From: CAZNPL01 sp964574815
GTDB lineage: Bacteria; Planctomycetota; Phycisphaerae; UBA1845
Reading direction: 5' to 3'
Assembly: GCA_964574815.1 (NCBI GenBank)
Contig: CAZNPL010000058.1
Coordinates: forward strand, 1-23,134
Length of the DNA: 23,134 nt
The notes under the pieces were generated by a model. That model did no database searches, was not told the origin of the DNA, and worked only from the letters and a program-made list of their open reading frames with translations. The position numbers and the translations under genes were made by a program. Shown here in pieces: positions 6,787 through 14,337 of the stretch. Each line of letters begins with the position of its first letter. Within the stretch, counting starts at the first letter, position 1.

Positions 6787-6815
6787 AAGTCGGGCAGGTG
6801 TTAAGATAGGCAAAC

Positions 6816-7430
6816 TTGCGCGTTCGTTCTTGCGCTGGTATGCAAGAGCGCATGCAGCCAGGGACGGCGACATCGGTCGAGGGGTTGATTGACGCAGTCG
6901 TGCGGGGCGAACTGGACGAAGCCCACGCGTTGCGGCTCTGTACGGAGTGTCCAGAGCTTGTCACCTTGGCGTTGCTGGCCGCCGGGAAACGCATTGCCGA
7001 ACAAGGCAAGATGATTGCCGGTCTGCAAGCACATCACGAAGGGCCGGCAGCCTCGCCCTCGACGCCGTCGGGCATGCGTCCGATTTACAGCAAGCCCAAC
7101 ACAAGCAAACGCCGTTAGAAGCCCGGGGCCAAGAAAGGCCATCCGGGCCGCCGACGCAAAGCGCCCACGCACATCGACCGGCATGAAACCCATCGCTTGA
7201 AACGCTGCCCTTGCTGCGGCGGCGCCTTGCAGCGTTGTGAGCGCCAGCGGACGCGCACTATCGAAGACATTCCAGAGGTGATCGAGCCGATCGCCACCGA
7301 ACACACCATCTGGCGGGACTATTGCCCCCGGTGCAAGACACACGTCGAGCCGGTGGTGCCCGACGCGATGCCCGGAGCGACGCTCGGCCACCACGTAATC
7401 ATCCTGACCGCCTGGCTCAATTTTGGATGA
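6816..7430 (+). pseudogene. IS66-family transposase, N-terminal fragment with in-frame stop
   Basis: One continuous frame (TTG 6816; ATG 6840 or 6852 more likely) encodes a helical N-terminus ending SKPNTSKRR, an in-frame TAG (7116-7118), then KPGAKKGHPGRRRKAP. The IS66 zinc-finger region follows: RLKRCPCCGGALQRC, DIPEVIEPIATEHTIWRDYC, PRCKTHVEPVVPDAMPG. It ends GHHVIILTAWLNFG* at 7428-7430, where complete IS66 TnpC proteins continue (AWLHYGLG...) into the DDE domain. The nonsense codon and loss of the catalytic domain make it inactive. The terminal repeats are not identifiable here. Confidence 0.8.
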
Positions 7431-7575
7431 TCGTTTCCACCAGCACGCGCGGTAAGGCGGACGGAGACCAGTCGCCCGGCTCGCCAACGGAGCCTGGACG
7501 CCTGTCCTCGTGGGAGGTATATTATTCCTGCGTGACGTTCCATCCAGGCGAACGATCTGCGTGAGGAGTATACCC
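7431..7575. other. Spacer between IS66 fragment and abiE operon
   Basis: 145 bp without a gene. It holds the AbiEi SD (GAGGAG, 7563-7568) and an AT-rich TATATTATT (7517-7525) that could be part of a promoter. No clear -35 box is seen. Confidence 0.4.
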
Positions 7576-8388
7576 GTGACGAGGCACGGAATCCAGTCCC
7601 ATAACCGCGACCTGCTCGAACGCCTCCATCGAACGTTCACCGGGCCGTTCAGCCCGGCTGAGGCGGCGGATGCCCTTCAGCTGGACCGCCGAAGAGCGCG
7701 CCGGCTCCTCGCGCACCTGACCAGCCGCGGGTGGTTGTCTCGCGTCCGTCGCGGCCTCTACACCACGGTTCCGCTGGGCGCTTCGGCTCCGGCGGACTGG
7801 CGCGAGGATCCCTGGATCGTCGCCGCCAAGGCGTTCACGCCATGCTACATCGGCGGATGGAGTGCATGCGAGCACTGGGGCCTCACCGAGCAAGTGTTTC
7901 GGGACATCGTGGTCATTACCGGTCAAAGCATCCGAGGGGTCAAGACGGAAGTTCAGGGAACACCGTTCCGACTCAAGCACCGGGCCGAGGAACTCCACTT
8001 CGGTACCCGCACAGTATGGCGTAACCGCGAACGCGTGCGTATCTCAGACCCGAGCCGAACGGTTGCGGATATCCTCGACGACCCAGCGGTCGGCGGTGGA
8101 ATCCGACATGTCGCCGACATCATCGCCGAGTACCTCGACGGTGAGCATCGAGACATCGACACTTTGATCGACTACCTGGAGCGGCAGGGCAATCGAACCG
8201 CCTTCAAGCGTCTCGGCTACATCCTAGAAGCATCGAACAAGGAGCCGAAAGTCGTGCCACGGTGTCAAGCGCTAATCAGCAAAGGACTCTCCGCCCTCGA
8301 CCCGTCCGTGAACCGCAAGGGACGGATCTCGAAGCGCTGGAATCTCCGCATCAATGTCCGGCTCGACTCCGTTCGAGGCCCCGCATGA
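7576..8388 (+). CDS. AbiEi-like antitoxin / transcriptional regulator
   Basis: A 270-residue protein from GTG 7576 (SD GAGGAG 7 nt upstream). Residues about 12-60 form a winged helix (FSPAEAADALQLDRRRARRL, then HLTSRGWLSRVRRGLY), the standard N-terminal domain of AbiEi antitoxins. The following WIVAAKAFTPCYIGGWSACEHWGL region and the RTVADILDDP motif belong to the AbiEi core. In type IV AbiE systems the antitoxin represses its own operon and counteracts the toxin without strong direct binding. It overlaps the toxin start by four bases (ATGA at 8385-8388). The upstream in-frame start (7510) lacks an SD. Length fits the family. Confidence 0.85.
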   Translation: MTRHGIQSHNRDLLERLHRTFTGPFSPAEAADALQLDRRRARRLLAHLTSRGWLSRVRRGLYTTVPLGASAPADWREDPWIVAAKAFTPCYIGGWSACEHWGLTEQVFRDIVVITGQSIRGVKTEVQGTPFRLKHRAEELHFGTRTVWRNRERVRISDPSRTVADILDDPAVGGGIRHVADIIAEYLDGEHRDIDTLIDYLERQGNRTAFKRLGYILEASNKEPKVVPRCQALISKGLSALDPSVNRKGRISKRWNLRINVRLDSVRGPA

Positions 8389-9776
8389 TAACACGCATCG
8401 ACATCGAGGAGCGTGTTCGTGAATGGGGGCTTCGTGAAGATGTCGTGGAGAAGGACTATGTGCTCGGGTGGCTACTCTGGGGCATCGGGTCCGATCCGGA
8501 ACTCTCGGAACATTGGGCGTTCAAGGGTGGGACCTGCCTGAAAAAGTGCTACGTGGAGACGTACCGCTTCTCCGAGGACCTGGACTTCTCGGTGCTTCCC
8601 ACCGGGCCTGTGAACGCCGAAGACGTGGAACCGATTCTCGTTCGCGTGCTCGACCGCGTGGGACAGGAGTCCGGCATCAACTTCTCGCAACGACCGCCCC
8701 GGTTCCGGACTGCGGCTCCGGGCCGTTACACCGAAGGTCGCGTTTACTATGTCGGCCCGCGACGATCCCCGATGGTCGCGAGCGTCAAGCTCGATCTCAC
8801 GGGTGCCGAGGTGGTCGCTCGCCCGACCGTGGTACGGTCAATCTCGCACCCTTATCCCGACGGCCTTCCTGAGCCCGGCACGGTTCGCTGTTATGCGCTC
8901 GAGGAGGTCTTCGCGGAGAAGATCCGGGCGATGGGGGAGCGCGGCCGACCTCGGGACCTCTACGACATCGTCAATCTATTCCGCCACGACGACCTGCACG
9001 GTGAACGCCGGCTCATAGTCTCCGTGCTGCGCGAGAAATGCCGCACCAAAGGCATCGCCGTGCCGACGCTCGCGGCGATCGAACAGGCGGAGACCCGGAC
9101 CGAATTGGCATCCGAATGGGAGAACATGCTTGGACACCAACTCCCGACGACTCCACCATTCGATACGTTCTGGTCGGAACTCGCCGATCTGTTCGCATGG
9201 CTTGAAGGTACCAAGTTCCCCGCCTCGCTCGGCGGCATCAGCGTCCCCCGTACTGAAGCCGTCGATGCGTCGTGGTCGCCGCCACGAACGGTCACTACCT
9301 GGGGCGCCCCGTCGTCGCTGGAGTCGATCCGGTTTGCCGCCGCGAACCGTTTGTGCGTCGAACTCGGCTACAACAGAACGCGTCGGATCATCGAGCCGTA
9401 CTCGCTCCGTCGCTCCCAGGCCGGCAATCTTGTTCTCTACGCCATCCGTACGGACTCGCGTGAGCCACGCGCGTACCGTGTGGATCGCATCGAGAGCGTT
9501 CGTGTGACCGACAACGTGTTCACACCCGTCTATCGCGTGGAACTCGACACGGCCGGACCGGTGTCCGTCCCCTCCGTTGCGACGAGACCCCGGCGGGCCA
9601 CTCGAAGCACCCGCTCGACCGCATCCGGCATAGTGTACATCATCGAGTGTCCGCACTGCCACAGGCAATTCCGTCGGAAGACGAACTACACAGCGCTCCG
9701 ATCGCACAAGACACCCGACGGTTCGCAGTGCTATGGCCGGGGTAGGGGATTCCTCGTCGATACACAGTACGGATGA
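8385..9776 (+). CDS. AbiEii-like nucleotidyltransferase toxin with added WYL-like and Zn-finger domains
   Basis: A 463-residue protein from ATG 8385, coupled to AbiEi through ATGA. The toxin domain (1-275) has FKGGTCLKK (46-54), SEDLDF (63-68) with the paired acidic residues, VKLDLT (134-139) and KIRAMGERGRPRDLYD (179-194): the four conserved motifs of AbiEii DNA-polymerase-beta-like nucleotidyltransferases. Usual AbiEii proteins end near 300 residues. Here residues about 315-385 resemble a WYL domain (IEPYSLRRSQAGNLVLYAIR, then RAYRVDRIESV), and the C-terminus has CPHC (422-425), His441 and Cys449, a likely single zinc finger. The additions suggest ligand- or nucleic-acid-sensing control of the toxin. 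The domain calls are mine, by pattern. Confidence 0.85.
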   Translation: MITRIDIEERVREWGLREDVVEKDYVLGWLLWGIGSDPELSEHWAFKGGTCLKKCYVETYRFSEDLDFSVLPTGPVNAEDVEPILVRVLDRVGQESGINFSQRPPRFRTAAPGRYTEGRVYYVGPRRSPMVASVKLDLTGAEVVARPTVVRSISHPYPDGLPEPGTVRCYALEEVFAEKIRAMGERGRPRDLYDIVNLFRHDDLHGERRLIVSVLREKCRTKGIAVPTLAAIEQAETRTELASEWENMLGHQLPTTPPFDTFWSELADLFAWLEGTKFPASLGGISVPRTEAVDASWSPPRTVTTWGAPSSLESIRFAAANRLCVELGYNRTRRIIEPYSLRRSQAGNLVLYAIRTDSREPRAYRVDRIESVRVTDNVFTPVYRVELDTAGPVSVPSVATRPRRATRSTRSTASGIVYIIECPHCHRQFRRKTNYTALRSHKTPDGSQCYGRGRGFLVDTQYG

Positions 9777-9987
9777 AGCCGTCTTCTTCAGAGCCAGCAT
9801 GGTGAGTTGGCGAAGGTTCTCCAGGGCCCTTTGTGGACGACAGTGAACTCGGCTCACACCGGCAGCGGTCCTTCGCCGGACGTTTGGACTGCGCCACGGG
9901 CGGGGGAGTATGTTCCCCGCCCACCAGGGACCGCCTGACGGCGGAGCGTTCACGGCCCGCCTGAACGCGCTTACGTCCAGCCATGCT
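9777..9987. other. Spacer between toxin gene and convergent replication-type gene
   Basis: 211 bp with no supported gene. The GC-rich stretch CGCCTGACGGCGGAGCG and what follows (to about 10130) looks like non-coding repeat-type DNA that also runs under the C-terminal part of the next gene's frame. Confidence 0.35.
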
Positions 9988-11562
9988 TTACCGTTCGGGC
10001 CTCGGGGAGCCCGCCCGCAGGCCCACCAGCGGCCCACCCTGTCGCCCGTCGCCTGGCTCGCTCCGCTCGTCTCCCGGCGGGGTGAGCGACGGCCGACCGG
10101 GTCCCGAGCCGCAGGCGGAACGCACCAGTGTTTGTTCGGTTGCGGAGTGTGGGCCGTGTGTGTTTGCGGAGTGCATGCTTGGCACTGCTTCAAGCGAGTT
10201 TGTGGGCGGGGTGTGGCAAACCGAAATCTCACGCCGGGCTGCCTTGATTGCGGGCGAACGCGACGCCGTCGAATGCGCTGTCGTGAACTCGCAGCCCTGC
10301 GCCAAGAGAGTGATTAGCGGAAGGACTCGCGTGTCCAGCGTGGCTAGACCGCACCGCAACACTTCAGGTCTTTGGTGGTGTGATGCACCGGGAGGTTTCC
10401 GAGTGCGTATCAGCGAAGCAGAATCGTCGAGCCAACGAAGCTGGGAGCGGGCAAGATCTTCGTCGGCACCGGTGATGTAGTTCCACCTTCCGTTGCGGAC
10501 CAGCGCCGCGAACAGCCCGCACGGATTCCTCGTGGCGACAGCACGGGCATGCTGGGCAGCGCCGAAGAACCGGAGCCGGTCGCACTCGCTGGCCGTTGCG
10601 AGGCGGAGTTCCTGGGCTTGGCGAAACAGCTGCTGCAGCCGCCGCGGGTCGGTCAAGTCCTCGCGGATTACGTGCTTTAATGTGGCCGGTTTGAACGAAC
10701 GATCCTCCTCTCGAACACCAGTGGACCCGGACTTGGCGGGTTTCTGGTTGTTTAACTCCGTAAGGAGATTTCGTTTTGTCTCTGCCGGTGGTGATTTGGT
10801 GTCAACACCGGCGGTAGACGGTGGCGAATCGGTTGCAGCCACAGCCCGGGCCGGGTGAGCACGCGTGCCATGGCGCCCCGGCCAATCGAGGTTGACCGCG
10901 ACCCTCGCGCCGTGTCGGTTGACGTGCCACCAGTCGCTCTTGATTCGTTCAAGCCAGCCAATATCGCGGAGATGAGCCCTGGCAGTCTTGATGGTTCGCT
11001 GATGGACGCCGAAGAGTTCAGCCACAAACGCGGTGGAGCAAGAGCCCACAGCATTACACCGGGCTGCCTTCCACCAAAGACAGCGAATTGCGTGGCCGAA
11101 CATCGTCGCGGCCACAGCAGGCGAGACGCCACCCGCGACATACTTGACCATCGTGCGAGGAATCGGAACCGATCTCCTGCGAACGCTGGCACGCTTGTCG
11201 ACTCGTTCCAAGACTTCGTCGAGAGACAACGTGTCGGCAGCCAGGCGGTCGGGGCCTGCAGCAAACTCGATTCGTCCGCTTGGGAATGTGACCAATCCCA
11301 CGCGTTCGATGCGCCGGAGAGCCGCACGGACGTGGCGGCCACCCACTCCACCCACGATTGAATGCACTTCGTCAGAAAGCTTCTCCGGTTTGAAGAGGAA
11401 CTCGCGGGGAGCCAAGCCCCGCCTTCGGCGACGCCGGTTCTCTGCCTGCCGACGCTCGTCAACCTCATGGAGAGCCAGGTAGACCCGAAAGTCGTAGAAC
11501 CCCGCGAGCAGCTTGGACTTGTAGGCCCACCATGCCATGCAGACCTGTACAGTTGTGATCAT
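9988..11562 (-). CDS. Winged-helix replication-initiator-like protein
   Basis: From ATG 11562 (GGCGGA 6 nt upstream) the frame gives 524 residues starting MITTVQVCMAWWAYKSKLLA. Residues about 57-100 form one winged helix (LSDEVHSIVGGVGGRHVRAA, RRIERVGLVTF). Residues about 160-225 form a second (AELFGVHQRTIKTARAHLRD, IGWLERIKSDWWHVNRHG). Two tandem wHTH domains are the layout of plasmid and phage initiator proteins, and similar proteins sit beside accessory clusters in planctomycetes, but I cannot assign a named family. Earlier in-frame ATGs (up to 11655) are less likely. The last about 150 residues, from about 10430 downward, are low-quality and rich in Arg/Ser/Pro, so the true C-terminus may have been lost by frameshift. 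It diverges from the operon starting at 12894. Confidence 0.6.
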   Translation of the reverse strand: MITTVQVCMAWWAYKSKLLAGFYDFRVYLALHEVDERRQAENRRRRRRGLAPREFLFKPEKLSDEVHSIVGGVGGRHVRAALRRIERVGLVTFPSGRIEFAAGPDRLAADTLSLDEVLERVDKRASVRRRSVPIPRTMVKYVAGGVSPAVAATMFGHAIRCLWWKAARCNAVGSCSTAFVAELFGVHQRTIKTARAHLRDIGWLERIKSDWWHVNRHGARVAVNLDWPGRHGTRAHPARAVAATDSPPSTAGVDTKSPPAETKRNLLTELNNQKPAKSGSTGVREEDRSFKPATLKHVIREDLTDPRRLQQLFRQAQELRLATASECDRLRFFGAAQHARAVATRNPCGLFAALVRNGRWNYITGADEDLARSQLRWLDDSASLIRTRKPPGASHHQRPEVLRCGLATLDTRVLPLITLLAQGCEFTTAHSTASRSPAIKAARREISVCHTPPTNSLEAVPSMHSANTHGPHSATEQTLVRSACGSGPGRPSLTPPGDERSEPGDGRQGGPLVGLRAGSPRPER

Positions 11563-12056
11563 CCGGTATCCGCCGGCAGGTTTAGGTGCGCACCACTGTT
11601 GGCGTGTGTTCAGTGACGACATCGTTGAAGACATTCCTGACCTCATGCATATCAAACGGAAGACATGCGGGGCTCCGCGTTCCCCATGGAGGTTGCGGGT
11701 CAGAAAAGCAAGCGAACGAGTGCCGCTACGCTGTCGCTTTCTTGTTGACTATGGACGGGGACGTGCTAAGATTCGAGGTGTTCAGGCTAGAATCCCTTTG
11801 TCCCGCCACGCGGCACGGTTGTGCTTCGTGTTCTCCTGGCCCTGTGATCCCTCCGTTACTGTTTCTATTCTTGACCCACGCCGTGTGGAATTCCCACCGA
11901 CGGTGGGTCGTATCATACGATGCCTACAATACGACAATCACGCTCCAGCGCAAGAGGTTTTCGCTAGACCCATCACGGTCGACGCTGGCTCTATACATTC
12001 TGGCCAGGAACAAAGCCTGAGGGAGCTGGGCATCTCCCCAGATGGAACCTTGAGCG
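11563..12056. other. Non-coding stretch upstream of the replication-type gene
   Basis: About 490 bp without a credible gene. Visible structures: a perfect IR CCCACCG-A-CGGTGGG (near 11895-11909), followed within 10 bp by TCGTA-TCA-TACGA. The plus-strand frame ending at 12064 has no start with SD and mixed codon quality. These palindromes could be initiator or repressor sites, but no iteron array is evident. Confidence 0.35.
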
Positions 12057-12371
12057 TCAACTGACATGGCAGGCCAAAGACGCGCTCTCAGGAACCGCGA
12101 GTAGTAGCCGGCGAATCCTTGGAGCCGGCCTGGTGACTGCGAGCGGTTCGCCGAGTCCCCGGACCCGCCTGTATCCGCACGTCCTTTCTCGGACCCGCTG
12201 CACGCACACAACATACTTTGGCACGGCGTGCCAACTAGACGGCCAAGTGCTCTGCCCAGGAGCCTCATAGATTCCCGCAAACGACCCACGCGGCTTTTTT
12301 CGAAGCAGCTTCGACACCTTGAACTCGGCGAAGGCGTTCTCGTTAGCCTGCGGACGTTGTTCGGCGGTCAT
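12057..12371 (-). CDS. Doubtful small ORF
   Basis: A 104-residue frame starting MTAEQRPQANENAFAEFKVS. The first 40 residues look protein-like, the rest is arginine- and serine-rich. No SD is seen before ATG 12371 and no family is recognised. It may be a fragment or non-coding. Confidence 0.2.
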   Translation of the reverse strand: MTAEQRPQANENAFAEFKVSKLLRKKPRGSFAGIYEAPGQSTWPSSWHAVPKYVVCVQRVRERTCGYRRVRGLGEPLAVTRPAPRIRRLLLAVPESASLACHVS

Positions 12372-12399
12372 GGAGATGACGCGAGTCTAGCTTCTCCGG

Positions 12400-12753
12400 G
12401 AGAGTCGAGCCAAGAGTCGCGGCGCGGCACGAACCGCACCGTCAGGGCGAGACACCGCCAAAGCCTCCCCGCCCACAGGCTCGCTGCCACACCACCCACC
12501 GCCGCCGCCCTCGCTCACCTTCGCCCCTTTGTGGACAGCGGAACCGTCGTCCTTCCCCGCCACCCGCAAAAGAAGCCCGCCAGACTCCCCGCCACCACCT
12601 GCAGTTCGCCCTGGCTTTAGACGGACAAAGGACGCGTGTTCGTGGTTCTGGGGCGAAGGCAACCATGGCCAACTGCTCCACCCCCCCGTCAGTCTGTCAT
12701 GCTTCTTTCGCCAGGAGCCTCCCCGCCCCGACGCCGGCCCCGCTGCTTCTTCT
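12400..12753. other. C-rich, gene-free stretch
   Basis: Strong strand asymmetry: in 12481-12600 I count 62 C against 22 G on the plus strand. No reading frame on either strand is convincing. It precedes two stacked hairpins and the small-gene operon, and diverges from the replication-type gene. Confidence 0.5.
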
Positions 12754-12812
12754 TTGAAATGCTGCCTTTGTTCTTCAAACGCTTCGCGAAAGAACAAAGG
12801 GCAGCATTTCAA
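12754..12812. repeat. Long hairpin, 22-bp stem with one bulge
   Basis: The left arm (12754-12775, TTGAAATGCTGCC plus TTTGTTCTT) pairs with the right arm (12790-12812) over 13 and 9 bp with a single-base bulge; the loop is 14 nt. It is the strongest secondary structure in the window. Confidence 0.85.
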
Positions 12813-12833
12813 TGTGGGGAACCCACACTGAAA
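12807..12833. repeat. Second hairpin overlapping the long one
   Basis: TTTCA-A-TGTGGG, loop GAA, CCCACA-C-TGAAA: 11 pairs with one mismatch. It shares TTTCAA with the long hairpin, so the two structures are mutually exclusive. Confidence 0.65.
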
Positions 12834-12848
12834 CGCTGAGGAAAACTC

Positions 12849-12874
12849 CCCGGGCGGGGTATGAGCCGCTCGGG
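12849..12874 (+). promoter_or_regulatory. Pre-gene hairpin 1
   Basis: CCCGGGCGG pairs with CCGCTCGGG (one G-T pair), ending 19 nt before ATG 12894. Confidence 0.55.
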
Positions 12875-12893
12875 CTAAACAAATGGAGGACTT

Positions 12894-13136
12894 ATGGACC
12901 TTGTATGCACACGATGCGGTGAACCGTGGGACATGGACTATGTGCTGCACGAAGAACCGGAGGCATTCAGGCGGCGTGGCGGACGAATCGACCGCTGTCC
13001 GTGTTGCCCGAAACACAAACCGAAACACTCGGCGGAAGAACGGCACCGACTGGCGGCGATTCGAGAGTTGGCCAACCTTCTCGGCGACGACGTCGACGGG
13101 CTGGCCGGGTCGCTGGAAGACTTCGGCTTGCTCTAA
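12894..13136 (+). CDS. Small zinc-ribbon-like accessory protein
   Basis: An 80-residue protein starting MDLVCTRCGEPWDMDYVLHE. CTRCG (5-9) and CPCC (36-39) supply four cysteines for a zinc ribbon, followed by a basic linker and a helical tail ending DDVDGLAGSLEDFGLL. SD TGGAGG lies 5 nt before ATG 12894. The MDLxCTRCGEPWDxDYVxHE type of protein is a conserved unknown I associate with planctomycete plasmid-like regions. First gene of the hairpin-headed operon. The longer antisense frame across it is a shadow. Confidence 0.8.
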   Translation: MDLVCTRCGEPWDMDYVLHEEPEAFRRRGGRIDRCPCCPKHKPKHSAEERHRLAAIRELANLLGDDVDGLAGSLEDFGLL

Positions 13137-13146
13137 AACCAAAGCC

Positions 13147-13168
13147 GCCGGCGGGAGCACTCGCCGGC
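13147..13168 (+). promoter_or_regulatory. Pre-gene hairpin 2
   Basis: GCCGGCG-N8-CGCCGGC, perfect 7-bp stem ending 23 nt before ATG 13192. Confidence 0.6.
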
Positions 13169-13191
13169 CTCAATCATGGGGGAAACAAACG

Positions 13192-13461
13192 ATGAAACAC
13201 AGATTCAATCCGGGACGAACACTCATTACGCCGGCAGCGGCGAAGGCGCTCGCACCAAAGGACGTGTCCGCGGCGATGCTTCGCCACCTTGCGGGCGATT
13301 GGGGGGACGCGTGCGAAGAAGACCGGCGGGAGAATGACTTCTCCCTGGAGAAGGGCTTTCGCCTTCTGTCGGTCTATCACGGCGTTTGCGGCACCAAATT
13401 CTGGATTATCACCGAGGCTGACCGGTCGGCGACGACCGTGCTGCTGCCGGAGGATTACTGA
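13192..13461 (+). CDS. Conserved plasmid/ICE-type small protein (HLAGDWGD...ITEADRSATTVLLPEDY)
   Basis: An 89-residue protein. The sequence RTLITPAAAKALAP, RHLAGDWGDACEEDRRENDF and WIITEADRSATTVLLPEDY matches a very widespread family of plasmid- and ICE-borne proteins with the signature H..GDWGD...ED...N, RxLSxY and ITEADRSxTTxLLPEEY. Function is unproven; the name 'type I restriction endonuclease subunit M' sometimes attached to it is not supported by any visible motif. A GGGGGA purine run precedes ATG 13192. The preceding in-frame residues lack a start signal. Intact. Confidence 0.85.
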   Translation: MKHRFNPGRTLITPAAAKALAPKDVSAAMLRHLAGDWGDACEEDRRENDFSLEKGFRLLSVYHGVCGTKFWIITEADRSATTVLLPEDY

Positions 13462-13470
13462 GCGAACCAA

Positions 13471-13493
13471 CCCGCCCGGCGGTTTGTCGCGGG
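13471..13493 (+). promoter_or_regulatory. Pre-gene hairpin 3
   Basis: CCCGC-N13-GCGGG, a weaker 5-bp stem ending 24 nt before ATG 13518. CCAACCCGCCCGGC in and before it recurs before the methyltransferase gene. Confidence 0.45.
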
Positions 13494-13517
13494 GCTTCAA
13501 CACGAGGAGGGAAGACC

Positions 13518-13877
13518 ATGATGCACAAAACAAGACGTTGGATGATTACGGGAGCCAAGACGCCGGAGCAGCTCGCGCGCGACCTCACAGAGCAGACGTG
13601 GACGCTCTGCACCGGCTTCGCGTTTCAGGGCTACTTGTTCCTGAATGATTCGACATCGGAGGACGGCGCGCAGGAATATGCCGTTGTCCTGTCGCCACCC
13701 GACGGGACCTACGTCCAAATCGAATCCATCACGTTTGGCTGGTGCTCATTCGAGAAAGCGTTGGCGACCATCGAACACATCACCGCCGGCGCGGCGGACC
13801 GGAGTGAGTTCCGGCACACGGTGGCCCTACGGCTGGACACGCCGGAGACGCACGGAAGGTGCCTGCTGTGCGCTTAG
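13518..13877 (+). CDS. Small conserved hypothetical accessory protein
   Basis: A 119-residue protein starting MMHKTRRWMITGAKTPEQLA. SD GAGGAGGG precedes ATG 13518 (ATG 13521 also possible). The middle part, WTLCTGFAFQGYLFLNDSTS then DGAQEYAVV, is mixed alpha/beta, and the C-terminus ends in LLCA. No signal peptide, membrane helix or catalytic motif. I recall similar proteins in the same plasmid-like clusters but know no function. Third gene of the operon. Confidence 0.75.
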   Translation: MMHKTRRWMITGAKTPEQLARDLTEQTWTLCTGFAFQGYLFLNDSTSEDGAQEYAVVLSPPDGTYVQIESITFGWCSFEKALATIEHITAGAADRSEFRHTVALRLDTPETHGRCLLCA

Positions 13878-13898
13878 GGGTGACGGCATGACAAGAAC

Positions 13899-13920
13899 GC
13901 CCGCTGGAGAACCAGCGGGC
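13899..13920 (+). promoter_or_regulatory. Pre-gene hairpin 4
   Basis: GCCCGCTGG-AGAA-CCAGCGGGC, perfect 9-bp stem ending 21 nt before ATG 13942. It lies inside the longer frame from ATG 13888, which argues that the true start is 13942. Confidence 0.7.
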
Positions 13921-13941
13921 CAACCAGAGGAGGAAGAAGGT

Positions 13942-14286
13942 ATGACACTAACACACCCAAACACACTGGCACGGTGCTTCCATGAATTGAGCGAGGGCGA
14001 AGCGGTTCCGATTCCCGAAGGCGGCGAAACATGGCGTGCCATGCTCGACCGCACCCTTGCGGAAGGTCGAATCGCGGAAGTCGCCGAAGAGACTTACTGG
14101 CACTACCTGGAGGTGCTCCCGCCGATATACATCGACGAGAGTTTCTTCTGCTTCGCCGAGGGGATGGAGCCGTTCCGGCTTTTCTGGAAGCGGAAGGCCC
14201 GTTACTTCGTGCGGCGACTCAACTGGAAGCAGACCCACAAGCTCTGTGACCTCGCCGGCATCAGGCGAGATTACTATTTCTACTGA
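13942..14286 (+). CDS. DUF1419-like accessory protein
   Basis: A 114-residue protein starting MTLTHPNTLARCFHELSEGE. The second half, YWHYLEVLPPIYIDESFFCF, AEGMEPFRLFWKRKARYFVR and the ending LCDLAGIRRDYYFY, resembles the plasmid-borne DUF1419 family (LEVLPPxxxxxxxFxxxE), whose function is unknown. A strong purine-rich SD (GAGGAGGAAGAAGG) precedes ATG 13942. The upstream ATG 13888 would translate through a 9-bp hairpin and is rejected. Fourth gene of the operon. Confidence 0.7.
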   Translation: MTLTHPNTLARCFHELSEGEAVPIPEGGETWRAMLDRTLAEGRIAEVAEETYWHYLEVLPPIYIDESFFCFAEGMEPFRLFWKRKARYFVRRLNWKQTHKLCDLAGIRRDYYFY

Positions 14287-14297
14287 CAGGCCAACCC

Positions 14298-14318
14298 GCC
14301 CGGCCTGCAAGGCCGGGC
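14298..14318 (+). promoter_or_regulatory. Pre-gene hairpin 5
   Basis: GCCCGGCC-TGCAA-GGCCGGGC, perfect 8-bp stem ending 19 nt before ATG 14338, in a context CCAACCCGCCCGGC shared with hairpin 3. Confidence 0.7.
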
Positions 14319-14337
14319 TTCATCGAGGGGAAAGACG

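Noticed and set aside
11537..12064. 175-codon plus-strand frame with a protein-like ending (QSLRELGISPDGTLSVN)
   Set aside because: It overlaps the start of the replication-type gene, has no SD and the N-terminal two thirds are not protein-like. At most the last 40 codons could be a fragment.
12387..13160. 257-codon minus-strand frame over the C-rich region and the zinc-ribbon gene
   Set aside because: It runs antisense through the SD-bearing gene at 12894 and through both hairpins, and its glycine-rich low complexity reflects the C-rich plus strand.
13888..13941. Longer N-terminus (MTRTPAGEPAGQPEEEEG) for the DUF1419-like gene
   Set aside because: These codons are the 9-bp hairpin plus the SD of ATG 13942.
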